Program-made: the position numbers and the translations under genes
In this document: one piece after another, positions 32,170 to 44,524 of the stretch
Layout of the letters: each line of letters begins with the position of its first letter
How positions within the stretch are numbered: the stretch's first letter is position 1
Notes under the pieces: generated by a model
The model's database searches: none
Seen by the model: only the letters and a program-made list of their open reading frames with translations
Told to the model about the DNA's origin: nothing
NCBI GenBank assembly: GCA_029844215.1
Contig: CM056718.1
Location: forward strand, 83,688,764 to 83,752,763
Length of the DNA stretch: 64,000 nt
DNA from: Przewalskia tangutica
Taxonomy: Eukaryota; Streptophyta; Magnoliopsida; Solanales; Solanaceae
Reading direction: 5' to 3'

Positions 32170-33727
32170 TGTCACGACCCGACCTCGGGCCCGTGACTGG
32201 TGCCTTACCCCGGGCACCCTAGTGATACAATCATCAGAGAAAATCAGCGGAAATAAAAACCTTAAGCATGAAACAATACATAAAATAAGCAACAGGCTAA
32301 CCAAAACGGTTACCTTCCTGCATATATAAATACCAACACGAACAGTTAAATCCGCACAAACCACGCCCACAATAGTACTACGGACCTCTAAGAATGTAAC
32401 CACAACTATGACGGGACGGGGCCGCCATACCACGAATATACAAGTACCTACTATGACGGGGACTATACAAAGATAAGCTTAGGAGAAAGCGGGCTTCCAA
32501 CTCTTGACTGTGATCCTATGGCGAGGATCAACAAGCGGTGTACCTCTACCTGCGGCGTGACGCGGCCCGAAGAGGTCGATCTGTGGTACCAAGTATGTGG
32601 CGAAAATACTGTAAATGAAATCATAATAGTCTATATAAAGCAGGAGAAATGTATGATAACCAAACCACAGTACACAACATATAAGCAGTCAGGTCTAGTC
32701 GGGGACTCACGCCCTCAAGTCATCACTCATGACCGTGGAATTCCTTCCTCACTGCCGGCAGTCTATGACATAAATCATACTCATGTGACGCGCCCGTGGC
32801 ATCCTACCTCACTGTCGGCGTACACATATACAATACATATATATATACCTCCTGCCCGTGGAATCCTCCATCACTGCCGGCAGCCGTAGGTGTAACATAT
32901 AACCAGGTGACACGCCCGTGGCATCCTACCTCACTGTCGGCGTACACATACAATATATATATATATAATACGCGGTCGCATGTCCCGGAATCCCTCATCG
33001 GTGTAACATGGCCATAACGTGCCTCGGCGTCCCTCATCGCAGTGCAGTCTTCGTAGAGCTAGCCCATGGAATAATGATCGCGTATACCATGCTCCGGAAT
33101 CCTCGCCGGTGTAAACAGTGCTTCGTGAGCTAGCCCGTGGAATAATAGTAATGGTCACATGCCCGGAATCCCTCATCGGTGTAGACATGCCCGTGTGACA
33201 ATAATAATATCTGGAGTTTAACGCATTGCGTGGCGCATGCCGGAATCCTCATCGGTGTAGACATGTCCATGTGATAATAACAATGGAAGCATACCGTGGA
33301 ATCCTCGTCATTCGGTACATCCAATGAAACGTCACGCATCTAACGCGTCTGATCGCGTACCCCGACATCTCTCATCGGTATAAGCATGGCAAGATCAAAC
33401 AAAATGGAAGCATACCGTGGAATCCTCGTCATTTGCCAGTCGTCGATAAATTCACAACAAGTCAGCCGGCCCTCCAACCGAGAGACGCGGTAACATAGTA
33501 ATACCACCAAGGCTATCACAACTAGCATCGGTAAATTAACATACTCTTAGACTTCCATTTTATGACAACAAATCCGGGTTTTAACCCCCAAAGTACTACA
33601 TACGTTAATCCTTTCAAAAAGACCTATTTTTACGAAAACACAACTCGATACTATTATCCGTAGTACCAAACACGTTTATGATTAAATCAAGTACTTTACA
33701 CTTTTTAAAACAAGATCAAGTTACTTC
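32170..33727 (-). repeat. Element I, LTR, first part
   Basis: TGTCACGACCCGACC... starts an LTR in minus orientation inside the pol end of H. Hairpin at 32407-32429; second hairpin near 32548. It is interrupted at 33727 by element E and resumes at 63667 after the duplicated ACTTC. Whether it is a solo LTR or the 3' LTR of a full element cannot be told, as it leaves the window. Confidence 0.85.
32700..33430. repeat. Compound tandem repeats in I LTR
   Basis: Two copies of a unit of about 120 bp containing GCCCGTGG(C/A)ATCC, TCACTG(C/T)CGGC and an (AT)n run (32730-32970), then four or five shorter units with CGGAATCC...CTCATCGGTGTA (32990-33400), which also occur with CCGTGGAATCCTCGTCAT. A cryptic minisatellite confined to this LTR. 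Confidence 0.75.
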
Positions 33728-35353
33728 TGTTACACCCCGGAAATTCCAGGATATGTTTATAAGAACGTACGTAAGAACTCAAAAATGTTAAGATTTGAGA
33801 CGAGTACAAATTTATCGGAATTATGGAATTGTCGGAAAACGAAATATTGCGACGAACGGGAGGGCAACACGTGTAACCCCCCCTTAGTGGTCTTGGACGA
33901 AATTGACATGGTTAAAATGGTCATTTGACCATAATTTAAATGACCAAGTCTTGCAAAGACAAAGAGTTTGACATTGTTGACTTGTCAAAGGGCCACTTGG
34001 CTTGATCCTTGTGAAACTCATCCAAGCCACCCATTTGTTTTAATCTTGACCCTTCCTAGTATTATTTAAGTATACTAGTAGCAAGACTTTGTCATTCGAC
34101 ACTTAGAAAAAAAAATTGAAATCTTGTTCTTGCTCTCTTAGAGAGGCTCACGGCAATGGTCAAATTCCAAGAGAAGATTTTTCAATTTTTGTCCAATAAT
34201 CCTCATACTTTAAACCAAGGTACCTAAGAGTATTGTAAGTGTATCTCAATAGAAAGATCCCGGAAAAATGGTGTTTTCGTATTAGTCGCAAGGCGAAAAC
34301 CTAAGGAGTTATTCAACTTTGAAGTTGGAACATGAAGAGGAGTTCTTCATAAGATTCTAAGGGTTGCTTGGAGTGGATTGGAACGTCGAAAGGAGGAGCT
34401 AAAGTTGCTAAGGATCGACTTGTAATCTTGGATCATATTTGGCCTAAATGAGGTATAATCTTCGTCTTACTTTTGTAATTGAAGATTCCATGTTATTATA
34501 AGTTAGAAATGATCATGTGATATGTGTTATGAAGATTGATAAGTGTTATGGAAATTTGGAAGCTCAAATCCAAAAATGACATGTTAAGCCATTTGAAGTT
34601 GAAATACAATTTGGTCGATAATTAGAATCGTCGCATGTTTACCTACTTGAGTATTTTAGTAGTTATAATCAATTGTGGCTAGATAACATGTTATATTAAA
34701 CCACTTGGATTGAAAAGGGATTGGAAACGAATTTGTATTGTTGTCCCTATTTTGCCGAATGGACATTATATGTTGGACTAGTTTGATATTTATTGTGGGG
34801 AAGAATTTTGCACGTCTTGATTAAGCGTGTAATCCCCTATTGTTAACTACTTTGTTGAGCCTTAAATGTGGCGTGTTTGGTTATTGAATTCGGCCTTGAA
34901 AAAGGTGACAAAGTATGTAGAAACAAATGAAGTGCTGTCCGATTTTCCGTAGAATTTAGTGACTTTGCACTTGGAATATTCTACGTTTGAAGTAAGAAGT
35001 TAATAGACGTACTATGGTCATTATAGGTTGACATACTACGTGCGGCGTATTGGACTTAGCAAGTGGATTAAACCGAAGAGGTATGTGGAACTTCTTATCT
35101 CTTGAGCATGAATAAGTTGTAAATGTATAGTACGGTGAGCGTCTGAATTTTGACAATCTAGTCCATTTGATATCCTTGGCTTATTTTAAGAATGTCCAAG
35201 TTGGTTGAGTTAGGGAATTAACTCACTTGTTTAAATATTAAGGATATCTTGGTTTTCAAAAGTTAAGAGACTTTAAGTATGTTGAAAGTATTTTTGATAC
35301 TTATTTTGTTGGAAAGTTTAAGTCTCTTGGTTATAAAGAAGAATGTAAGTTTC
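33728..35353 (+). repeat. Element E, 5' LTR, part 1
   Basis: TGTTACACCCCGGAAATTCC onward, nearly identical to 60591-62218. It ends at GTTTC (35349-35353), the target duplicated by F. Confidence 0.92.
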
Positions 35354-37744
35354 TGTCACGACCCATTCCGGGGCCCGTGACTGGTGCCTTACCGGGGCAC
35401 CCAAGTAGTCATACATCAGAGTAATCAGCGGAATATAAAACAAGACATGAAACAGTTTGTAAAATAAGACACAGTTATGTGAGAAAACGTCGCCTTTCGG
35501 CATATATATATATATAAAAACATGGTTCAGCAGTTACATCCGAAACTGTACAACATGGCTACAGACCTCTAAGGAAAATATACAACTATGGCGGGACAGG
35601 GCCCCGCCATACCCTGACTGTACAAAACTATCTACAACAGGGAGATCATACCCAAAAGTAGAGCCTCCGGAGAAGATGGAGCTCCTGACACCAACGCAAA
35701 GGATCCTAAGGATGCGGATCTAGCACCTGCTTGCCTTTACCTGCGGCATGAACGCAGCCCCCCGAAGGAGGTCAGTACAACAGGTACCAAGTATGTGAAA
35801 CTATAAAGAACTGAAATGAAATCAAAGTATTTAAAACCTTTTCACAAATACAATCAGTTCAATTGCACATAGTGCCACATCACAAACAACAACAGTAATA
35901 GGAAAAGCATATGAAGTGCATTCTAGGCGCGAATGATCAGCAAGACCAATCGCCCATAGTATCATTCTGCGTGCCTAGTCACGGACTTCGCGATCCGCAT
36001 AGGTCACACAGACCGCGTGAGGTATTCCTCGCATCGGGGCAGCCAACCCGGCATCCGCCTAGGCTCCGCGGCCCGCATAGCCTCAAAAGACGCGTAGTCT
36101 CAGCGGACCGCATAGAATCCGCGTCGGGCTAAACACCCGAATGATCAATCATGGAGCATACCTGCTCCGCATAGTCTCACAGCGTAGGCCGTATATACGC
36201 GTCGAGGGGCAATCCTCGGTATAACGATCGAGGGTAGGTGATACAATAACAGTACAACGGACTTACCGGTTAGCAACGTAAGCACATCAAGAATGACCCC
36301 CTTACACAGCATTTCAAGACACTAACACAGGTAGCATCATAATATGTCTACTTATCAAACAAATCTTACTACACTTAACAGAAATCAATACAAGGCTTTT
36401 ATAAACAAACAAGTAAACAGTTCCTTTTTATCTTTCTTAAGTTGTTATACCTAACTTCCCATAAAGCTAGTATAACTCTTAAGCTTTTGTTTTAAAAACC
36501 AAATATTTATCTTCTGTTAAAAAATGATTCAGTAGTTCTTTTGAAATGCATCAGGATTCTTTATTATTCAGGCTTAAGTCAAAAGACATTGCGTAGTTAT
36601 TATTCAGCTTAAGTCAAAGCGACATTGCGTAGTTATTATTCGATTAACACGTATGCGTCTACCGTACTATATATGTGTTAAAATATCATGCTTAGGAAGA
36701 ATCACATACCTTCTCGAAAACCTCTGCCAAGTTGAATATGCGCGAGAGAATCGCCTATAATAGTCACGACATCTATCAAAGTCTAGACTACTCAAGGTCA
36801 TTCTAAGCAGAGGTTCACAATTCTACGGAAAGTCGGGCGGCACAACCCTACCGTGAGCTATATAAGTCTCATGTGAAAGCAGTCCTTTGTGAAGTCTGAT
36901 TCAATTCTATTCCGTAATATTCTTCTAAGTATTTAATACTTATTCTTATACTACTACAGATGTATTCTCTAATTCAAAAGAGGGTTAGGATTAGTTACCT
37001 CGGTAAGCCCAATAATATCCTAGATAAAGTCGCGCTGAGCAAGGTTTAGCTCTAAGTTATGCGCTCAGAGCTCGAAACCTTAGAAGTTCTTCACAACTTC
37101 TACAAAGGACTAAGGGATTTGGGCTAGGGTATTTTGGGCATTATAACAATACTAGAAGACAACTTTTCTACCAAGGGAGGGTAGATTTCGGCTAGGCTAG
37201 GGGTAGGCCTCGGCCAAACTTCACAAGGGGAGGGGGGGAGTGTTTGGACGAACAAGGATTAAGGGAGAGGAGAGGATTTTCAAGACTTGGAAAGATTTGT
37301 GGATGAAGAACTCTTCATCTTAAGGGGGGTATTTATAGGTCAAGGGATGGCCAACCAATGGCCAAGATTATGCCATGTGCAAGGCAAGTGTAGGGTGAGG
37401 ATTTAGGCAAGTGTCCTTGGCCAACTTGCACACAAAATATCCTACCAACTCCAGGACAAAATAAGCCAACCCAATCGGCCCTATTGCCGTGTCAAGTCCA
37501 TCAATTGGAGGGTGACAAGTGTCGCCCTCCCGTTGGTCCAAAATGTTTCGTCTCTCGGAAAAATCCGCAAAAATACTAAATGACATAGTCGGAATTTTCC
37601 CTACGAAAGCTGTGGAAACGTTTCGTCGGAAAACGATTCTTTTAGTGAGTTGTGCACAAATAAAAACGTCCAAGGCTAACTTTAAGGCCAAACTTTTTGT
37701 ACGTATTCCCTTACGTACATACTCTGGAAATACGGGGTATAACA
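35354..37744 (-). mobile_element. Solo LTR F (A/B family)
   Basis: A single LTR of 2391 bp, TGTCACGACCC... to ...GGGTATAACA, with GTTTC on both sides (35349-35353, 37745-37749). No internal sequence or second LTR is present, so the element was reduced by LTR-LTR recombination. TATA box at 37330-37337 (minus), hairpin at 35587-35611, GCATAG-type repeats at 35935-36230. Confidence 0.95.
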
Positions 37745-37749
37745 GTTTC

Positions 37750-38900
37750 TAAAGTATAAAGCTAGTATAACGGCTTTATGGGAAGTTGGTTATAATAGCT
37801 TTATGAAAAGTTAAAAAAAGAGTGGTTTACTCTAAGTAATATAAGTATGATAAATGACTTGATAATAAAAGGCAAATTGATTTAAAGACATCAATTGCTC
37901 AAGGTTTTAAAAGAAAGAAGTCACTTGAGTTAGAAGCCTGAAAATGTATTTTCTATAAGGTATTGTGACTTGTCTTGAAAAGTAGTTATGACTTGATACT
38001 ATGGTTATTAGTATCTTGGAAGTTTTATATGAAAAAGAGTCATTTTAAAAGAGTGGAAGTATGTAGTACCTTGGGTTAAATTCCCGGATTTTTATAAAAG
38101 ACATGTTAGTGCCTTAAGTAAACTAAAATGAGAGTGTATATGAACAAGAATAATAAGAAGTTAGGGGATTTTTTAACTTGCTTATATATTGTATGATAAG
38201 CCGGTAGTGCTTATGTTATGTATGATAGCCGGTTTGTGCTAGTGGTATATTATTCATTACAGGGTCATTCCCCGGGTTTGTGGCATTTGCATATTCTGTG
38301 GATTGCTACCACGATGCGAGGAATACCTCATGCGAGTCCGTAAGGACTTATGCGGGTGAAATAGTCCCATGCGGCGGATCTGACCTATCACGAGGAATAC
38401 CTCGTGCGAGTCCGTAAGGGCTTATGCGGGTGAAATAGTCCCGTGCGGCGGATCTGACCTATGCGAGGAATACCTCATGTAGTCCGTAAGGGCTTATGCG
38501 GGTGAAATAGTCCCACGCGGCGGATCTGACCTATGCGAGGAATACCTCATGCGGGTCCACACGACTATCACGGGTAAAATAGTCGAGAGTTGGATTGCTT
38601 AATGATCATCGCGGGCGGGTGGTCTGCTGATCGTGAGCTCCCTATTTTTATGTTGTAAGTATACTCTTGATTACTCTCATTGTTAGTAAGGCACAGTGTA
38701 CTGTTAATTGAGTTATCATACCTATCTCCAATTTTATTATAAACTTATGATTTCATTACAGTACTTTCAGTTTCACATATTTGGTACATGTTGTACTGAT
38801 CTCCTTGCCGTGTTTCACGCCGCAGTAGAGTATCTGAGTTCTTGGTCCTCACTTGTAGGATCACTGATTCAGCTGTTGAGAAGCTCCATTACTCCGGAGG
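37750..38900 (+). repeat. Element E, 5' LTR, part 2
   Basis: Resumes TAAAGTATAAAGCTAG as at 62219 and stops at CTCCGGAGG, where element D entered. It contains a 74-bp repeat array (38314-38590). Confidence 0.92.
38314..38590 (+). repeat. 74-bp tandem array in E 5' LTR
   Basis: Nearly four units starting ATGCGAGGAATACCTCATG, each with CCGTAAGGGCTTATGCGGGTG and ATAGTCCC. The 3' LTR copy is 62784-63060. Here GGATACAGCCT of the 3' copy reads GGATCTGACCT. Confidence 0.9.
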
Positions 38901-40184
38901 TGTTATACCCCGTAGTTCCAGGGTATATAGGTGAGGATGTATGTGCGAGAATACGACAGAAATTTTGGAAAGAAAGAAAGATGTGATTTTTCGACGGAAA
39001 AGTTTCCGGTTTTTGTGAAGAAAAAGGTTCGTTAATGGGAATTGGATTCCCAGATTTGGTATTTGGACTTCGTGGAATATTAGAGAATTATGGAATTTTA
39101 TTTCGGAATTGGTCACGTGGGGCCACTGAGGAATTCTGATTTTGTGGGGCCACTTTGTTTTGAGATTTTGGCCTTTATGGATATTTTCGGAAGATGAAAT
39201 ATTTTGGACGAATAGGAGGGCGACACGTGTCACCCCCCTAGGTGGCCTCATGGCCGAAATTTGCTAACAAGTGGCAAGACAAGTGGCCTTGTCTTGCTAG
39301 ATATTTTGTGTGGACAAGTGGCCAAGTCTTGCTAGATATTTTGTTTGGACAAGTGGCTTGTGGGACCCACACACACTTGTCCCCAATCTCAACCACACAC
39401 TTGACTTCATCCAAGCCCTTGGTTGTCCTATATATGCACCTTAGTTGATGAAAACTTCCACACTTAACCATTTCAAGACAAGAAATTCCCTCCCTTCTCC
39501 CTTGACCTTGCTCTCGTTTTTAGCCCATTTCTTGACCTAAATTTGTCCAACAATTCTTAAACTCTCAAGTGTTCTTCCCTAAGGTGTTAGGAAGATTGTG
39601 TACCAAGAGTTGGAAAAGATTTCACACCCTAACCTATTGTTCATGCCTTGGCGAAACTTACTAGTTGGAAACCTAAGTGTTCTTCACTTTTTGGAGTTAG
39701 TTCTTGAAGAGAAGTTGGTTAGGAGCTTCATGGGTTGCTTGTAGCGGATTGGAACGTAAAGATTTGGAGCTAAGACTTGCTTGGAGCGACATTAAGTTCT
39801 TGGATAATTTTGGGCTATTTGAGGTAGTAAACCTTAACCTCTTTGTGAATTGGTCATTATACATATATTATAAGTATATTATGGAGTATATAATATATGG
39901 AGTAAAGTTTGGAAGAGTTGGATCTTGTTAACTTGTTAAAAGAAAAGATTGGCCGTTTGCCATTAAAATGGTAAAAACGTATCTTACTTGTGAAGAAGTA
40001 ATTAACAAAGTAACTATAACTTATATTAAGATGGAATATAAGTTGGATGACTAATGAAGTAATTGGATAAGTAAAATGGACAAAGTTGGCCAAGGACCCC
40101 AACTTAAGGATTTACTTTGTATTTACTTTGATGTATTTACTTTGGATTTACTTTGTATTTACATTTCGTTAAGGGAAGATTGTT

Positions 40185-40345
40185 CAATCGCGTTAGTTTG
40201 GGCGTGTGATCCCCTTTTAATTATTGTATTGTTATGGGCGTGATAGTAAACCGCGTTACGGTTGGCCGTAATCCCTTCTTTTACTTATTGTTATTATGGG
40301 CGTGATAGTAAACCGCGTTACCGTTTGGGCGTGTAATCCCCTTCT
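40185..40345 (+). repeat. About 60-bp repeat in D LTR
   Basis: Three copies of a unit with GGGCGTGTAATCCCCTTCTTT, TTATTGTTAT and GGGCGTGATAGTAAACCGCG. The 3' LTR copy is 45815-45980. Confidence 0.75.
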
Positions 40346-41500
40346 TTATGTTGTTTAATTATTACGCCTTATATATATATATATAGTATATATATTACGG
40401 TTATTCGGGCCTTGGAAAAAGATGGAAAAGTGAGTAAAAACGGGGGAAGTGCTGCCGAATTTTCCGTAGAATTAGAGGGCTTTTTATTGGTATAAGTCTT
40501 CAATGGTGAGAAAGGTTTGATAAAAGTATTATGACCGTTTTAGGAGTGGAGTACTACGTGTGGCGTGATCTACTTGGCTTAAGGAGTAGCCGACGGGTTG
40601 AAGTACTTGGAGCGTTTTGCTATTCGTCGATAATCGTCGCGAGGTATGTGAACCTCTTCCTATCTTTTCTAGCATGATTGTTGTGAACTATGTAGTACGG
40701 TGAGCGTACGTGTGCTAAGTGATTTGGTTGGTTTAAAACATAGGGTGTTATAATAGTTTTATGGGAAGTTAGTTATAACGACTTTATGTAGGTAAAAGAA
40801 TGGTTTATTGATTGTAGAAAGTTAAGAGACTTGATCTTGAAAGATAAGAGACTTGACTTAGTTTGACTTGTTATGAATTTTGTTAAAATGTTGTAAAAAC
40901 CTCATTCGCGAATAATGAGTAGTTGGTTTTAAAAGAATAATGTTTTACTGATTTCGGAAATGAGATTAAGTATCGAACAAACCATTGCAGCGTTAATAAA
41001 GGAAATGTATTGACTAATTGTTATTAAAACCAGTAGAAACCTCCATCTGCATAGAAGCTAAGATGAGACAAAATGATATTACATTTCCTAGATCATGGTT
41101 GCTTTAAAAAGATTGTAATAGACAAGAACAACCTACTCACATAAGGCATATGTTTCTCAAATTTGTTTTAAAGGAGAATTATATTCTTAAGTGATTAAAA
41201 CTATGAACTACTGAAACCTTTCAAAATGAGAAGCGAGCATTTGAAATTAGGCAAACTTGAACGTTTGGAAAATAATGTGTTACTTGATTTTACAAGGGAA
41301 GTGTTTTGGTTTACTTAAAAGATAGTCACTCTATTTTATACTACGAACATTGTGTGACTTTTGTGAAAGAAACGTATCTTTTAAAAGAGTTAATGTATGT
41401 AATACTTTAGGTCGAACCGATTTTGGCATAAAATGATAGTACCTTAAGTTGTGTGTAACTTGCCTATGTTTGCGTGTGATAGCCTTGTTGTGCAAGTATC

Positions 41501-41750
41501 GTATTTTACTCGACTACGGTTCATGGGATGAACCGAATGTATTTCACCCGACTACCGCGTTACGGGATGAACCGAATGTATTTCACTCGACTACGCGTTC
41601 ATGGATGAAGCGGGAATGTATTTCACTCGACTACGCGTTCGGGATGAGCCGAATGTATTTCACTCGACTACGCGTCCGTAGGATGGACCGAAATGTATTC
41701 CATCCGACTACCGAGTTCATGAGATGAACCGGAATGTATTCCACGTTTCT
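41501..41750 (+). repeat. 39-bp minisatellite in D 5' LTR
   Basis: Six to seven units of the type CGACTACGCGTTCATGGATG followed by AACCGAATGTATTTCACT. Frames across it read as apparent repeated peptides (DEPNVFHSTTRSW), but this is a by-product of a unit length divisible by three. Confidence 0.9.
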
Positions 41751-42383
41751 ATCGGGTCCATGAGATGGGACGAGACATGTTATACGTATCACATGGTTTG
41801 TACCTAGATCGCAGCGATGAGGAAGGAGTTCCACGGGCGTGAGGATGACTTTGAGGCGTGAGTCCCGACTTGACATGGCTTTATGTTATGAGTGTAGTTT
41901 AGTTATCATACATGTCTCCTGCTTTATATAGTATTATGATTTCATTCTGATATTTTTGATTTCACATACTTGGTACTGTTATCGACCTCCTTGAGGCCGC
42001 GTTCATGCCGCAGTAGAGGTACATCGGTTGTGGATCCTCACCATAGGATCACGATTCGTATTAGGAAGCCCGTTTCTTGAGGCTTATCTTTTGGTATGTT
42101 ACCACAGTCCAGCAGGTTCTTGTACATTCGTGGTATGGCGGGGCCTGTCCGTCATAGTTGTTGTCACTTCTTAAGTGCATGTAGTCTTGTTGTGGGCGTA
42201 GTTTGTAAAAAGGATAACTGCTCGGGTTTTTATGTATATATCTGAGGCAAGCTGTTTTGGTTGCTGTTTATTTATCATGTCTCTTGTTTCATGTTTATGT
42301 TTTTATTTCCGCTGATTTTCTCGATGTTGTATCACGAGGTGCCCGGTAAGGCACGATCCACGGGCCGGTTGTCGTGACAAAAG

Positions 42384-42394
42384 TGGTATCGAGC
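42384..42394 (+). other. Element D primer binding site
   Basis: TGGTATCGAGC four bases after the LTR, the initiator-Met complement lacking one A. Confidence 0.88.
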
Positions 42395-42579
42395 GATTAG
42401 TCCTCGGAAAGTGTCTACGACCGTGTCTAGTAGAGTCTTGATTATCGGTGTGTTGTGCACCACATCTATAATCGTGAGGCTGCAGGACATTTAGGATTGG
42501 TTTCCATTCTTCTCATTACGAGATCGTGCCTTAGAGTGTGTTGTCGATTGGACTCCTCGACGTATTCTTATGTGCGATT

Positions 42580-43814
42580 ATGCCTCACGCCAAGGCAATC
42601 GGGGCCCGAAGGGCAAGCAGCCGAGGAGGCGTAGTAGAGCACGGAGGGTTACCGAGGCGAAGGCGATCGTTACTTGAGATAGTGCTTCCGACGGCGAGTT
42701 TTTGCGGCGCCCTTAGCGCCAGAGTTTAGAGCGCAGCGATGGCTGCGAGACTCTGATACTGAGCCTCGATCCACGGCACTGGAGCGAGATGAGATAAGTA
42801 CAAGAGGATGGTCGATTCGGCGAGTCGTGGCGAATATGAGAGAAGGTGGATCGCATTCAGCCTGGCCAAGAGCACCGTAGTTCACCCCGAGCGCAGTTTG
42901 AGACTACGGGACTTTCTCGAGTTGTAGCCCGCCAGGTGTTCTATGGATCGAGAGCGAGATGACCCTCGAGTTTATCCGAGCCTACGGCGGATCATGAGTG
43001 ATCGAGTCTCGCAGGCGAGTCGGTGGTATTGGGTTGCATCACCGCGTGATCTTTGCAATGATCGGTTTGATTCATAGGAAGCCCCAGGGAACATGCGCTC
43101 CCAGAAGTTTGGGGCGAAGTTTTCAAGTGAATTTCTTGCACATTTCTTGCCTCCGCGGATGAGAGGGCTCGGTACAAATTTTTGACGTTAAGGCGCACCG
43201 GCGTGCGGTTAGGGAGTACAACGTGGAGTTTGACTCGTTGGCTCGGTATGTCCCCGCCTTAGTGACGATATGGAGGACGAGTGCACCGCTACGTCACCGC
43301 TCGATGATTACTTGGCGAGGCTTGTTGGGTGTAGCTCTTCACCGCATGGACATTGCCGCACGCAGCTCATGCACTTGGATGTGAGGCACGGAGAGGTCGA
43401 CGGAATGACCGGGATCAGCAGAAGAAGGCCAGAACAGCAGGGTCCTTTGGTAACTTGCGAGGCGGACCACCTCAGCGGCAGGCTAGTTATGCACCTTCGC
43501 CAGTACAGAGTGGTCCTCCGCGCCTTGAGGCGTTCGTATTCGAGCCGGTCGTGGCTCGAGGGCCAGTTCACGATATACGTGAGTTCTAGCCAGCAGGATT
43601 CATGTCCCCCTCAGTGTGCACGATGTGGCAGGCGTCATCCCGGGGAATGTCGTCTTTTTACTGGTGCTTGTTTCACCTGCGGCCGTCGGGCCATGTGACG
43701 AAGAATGTGCTTATAGGAGAATGCGGCAAAGATGACGCAGCCTACCGGATCGATGGTAGGTTCATCGCCTTCTATGCGCCTGCGGTGAGGCCTATGATTA
43801 GAGTGAAGCGGTAG
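42580..43814 (+). pseudogene. Element D gag remnant
   Basis: Start at 42580 (ATGCCTCACGCCAAGGCAATC), the same context as gag starts in A, B and G. The core shows SSEFLAHFLPPRMR (about 43123-43164), the shared gag motif. A 142-codon frame (43270-43698) includes the linker and the first zinc knuckle, CARCGRRHPGECR, then ACFTCGRRAM, where the second knuckle goes out of frame before its His. After that shift the gag ends at TAG 43812-43814 (RPMIRVKR). At roughly 410 codons it would be a complete gag for this group if the frameshifts were errors. Pol does not follow. Confidence 0.87.
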
Positions 43815-44490
43815 ATACCGGTATATCCTTAACCCTCTAGAGTTTTGTTTGCGCGATATGATGATCTTATTATTGTGTGCTATGTACGGATAGCGTTGTG
43901 TTATTTGTAAGTTAGAAAACATGGTTAGTTGGAAGGATAAGTGTGGGGGCATGGAAAGTGTGAACCTTAGAGTTTTATACGTGGAGACCTTAGAGGCGAG
44001 GCCGTCTTGAGTGGGTGATTTTACGGTTGGTCTTTGTCGATGTACTTGGTATGCGGGGAAATATTGTGGGATAATTACATGGGTAGTGTGAGATGGAAGT
44101 GGTAGCTTTCATGACGTGAATTAGTAAGATTGTTCCGGATCGGGAACAAGAGTTGGCGCGTTTAGGGGTCGGGTTGAGGGCCATTTGCGGGTCAACCCGC
44201 AGCCCAGATTGAGGTGGGGTCAGTTCGAGGTGGTCCCGCCAGGTGGTAGGGTCACGAGGGTGCTAGACCCAAGTTTAGGTAACCATCGTACGAGTATATC
44301 GTGAAGGCCGGGAATGGCCTTAGAGTAAATTGAAGCTAGTGGGAGCTGTTGTGAGATTAGAAATGATTCCTCGTTGGCTTGGATTTGAGTTTTGCGCACA
44401 TGTTATATTCTGGCCATTGGTGGCATGATCGGTTTTGTAAGTATAGTAGTGAAGACTATACCGACACAAGTACGTTTGGAGACTTAGAAT
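43815..44490 (+). other. Element D conserved non-coding tail
   Basis: No frame of note. Homologous blocks occur after gag at 28793-29099, in G (52000-52586, minus), in E (57240-57560) and in C (1121-1640). Landmarks are TAGGGTCACGAGGGTGCTAG at 44248 and GGGAATGGCCTTAGAG at 44310. In E the protease begins soon after the corresponding GAAAATGGCCTTA; in D the sequence runs instead to the polypurine tract, so the pol deletion starts here. Confidence 0.75.
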
Positions 44491-44524
44491 GAACATTCGG
44501 GACGAATGTTTCTAAGAGGAAGAA
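44491..44524 (+). other. Element D palindrome and polypurine tract
   Basis: GAACATTCGGGACGAATGTT (44491-44510) followed by AAGAGGAAGAA against the 3' LTR. Confidence 0.87.

Larger units (their letters stand above)
38901..42379 (+). repeat. Element D, 5' LTR
   Basis: TGTTATACCCCGTAGTTCC...GTCGTGACA. A TATATATG promoter box is at 39429-39436. (AT)n run at 40369-40384; 39-bp minisatellite at 41501-41750; conserved hairpin at 42134-42156; second hairpin near 41995-42013. Repeated CGTTACCGTTTGGGCGTG(T)AATCCCC motifs (three copies, 40190-40340). Confidence 0.94.

Noticed and set aside
40365..40400. (AT)n runs at 32835, 32950, 35500, 40369 and 46003 as functional sites
   Set aside because: Simple microsatellites common in AT-rich LTR sequence.
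41449..41727. Frame with repeated DEPNVFH-type peptides
   Set aside because: Translation of a 39-bp minisatellite in an LTR; the unit length is a multiple of three, so it stays open by chance.
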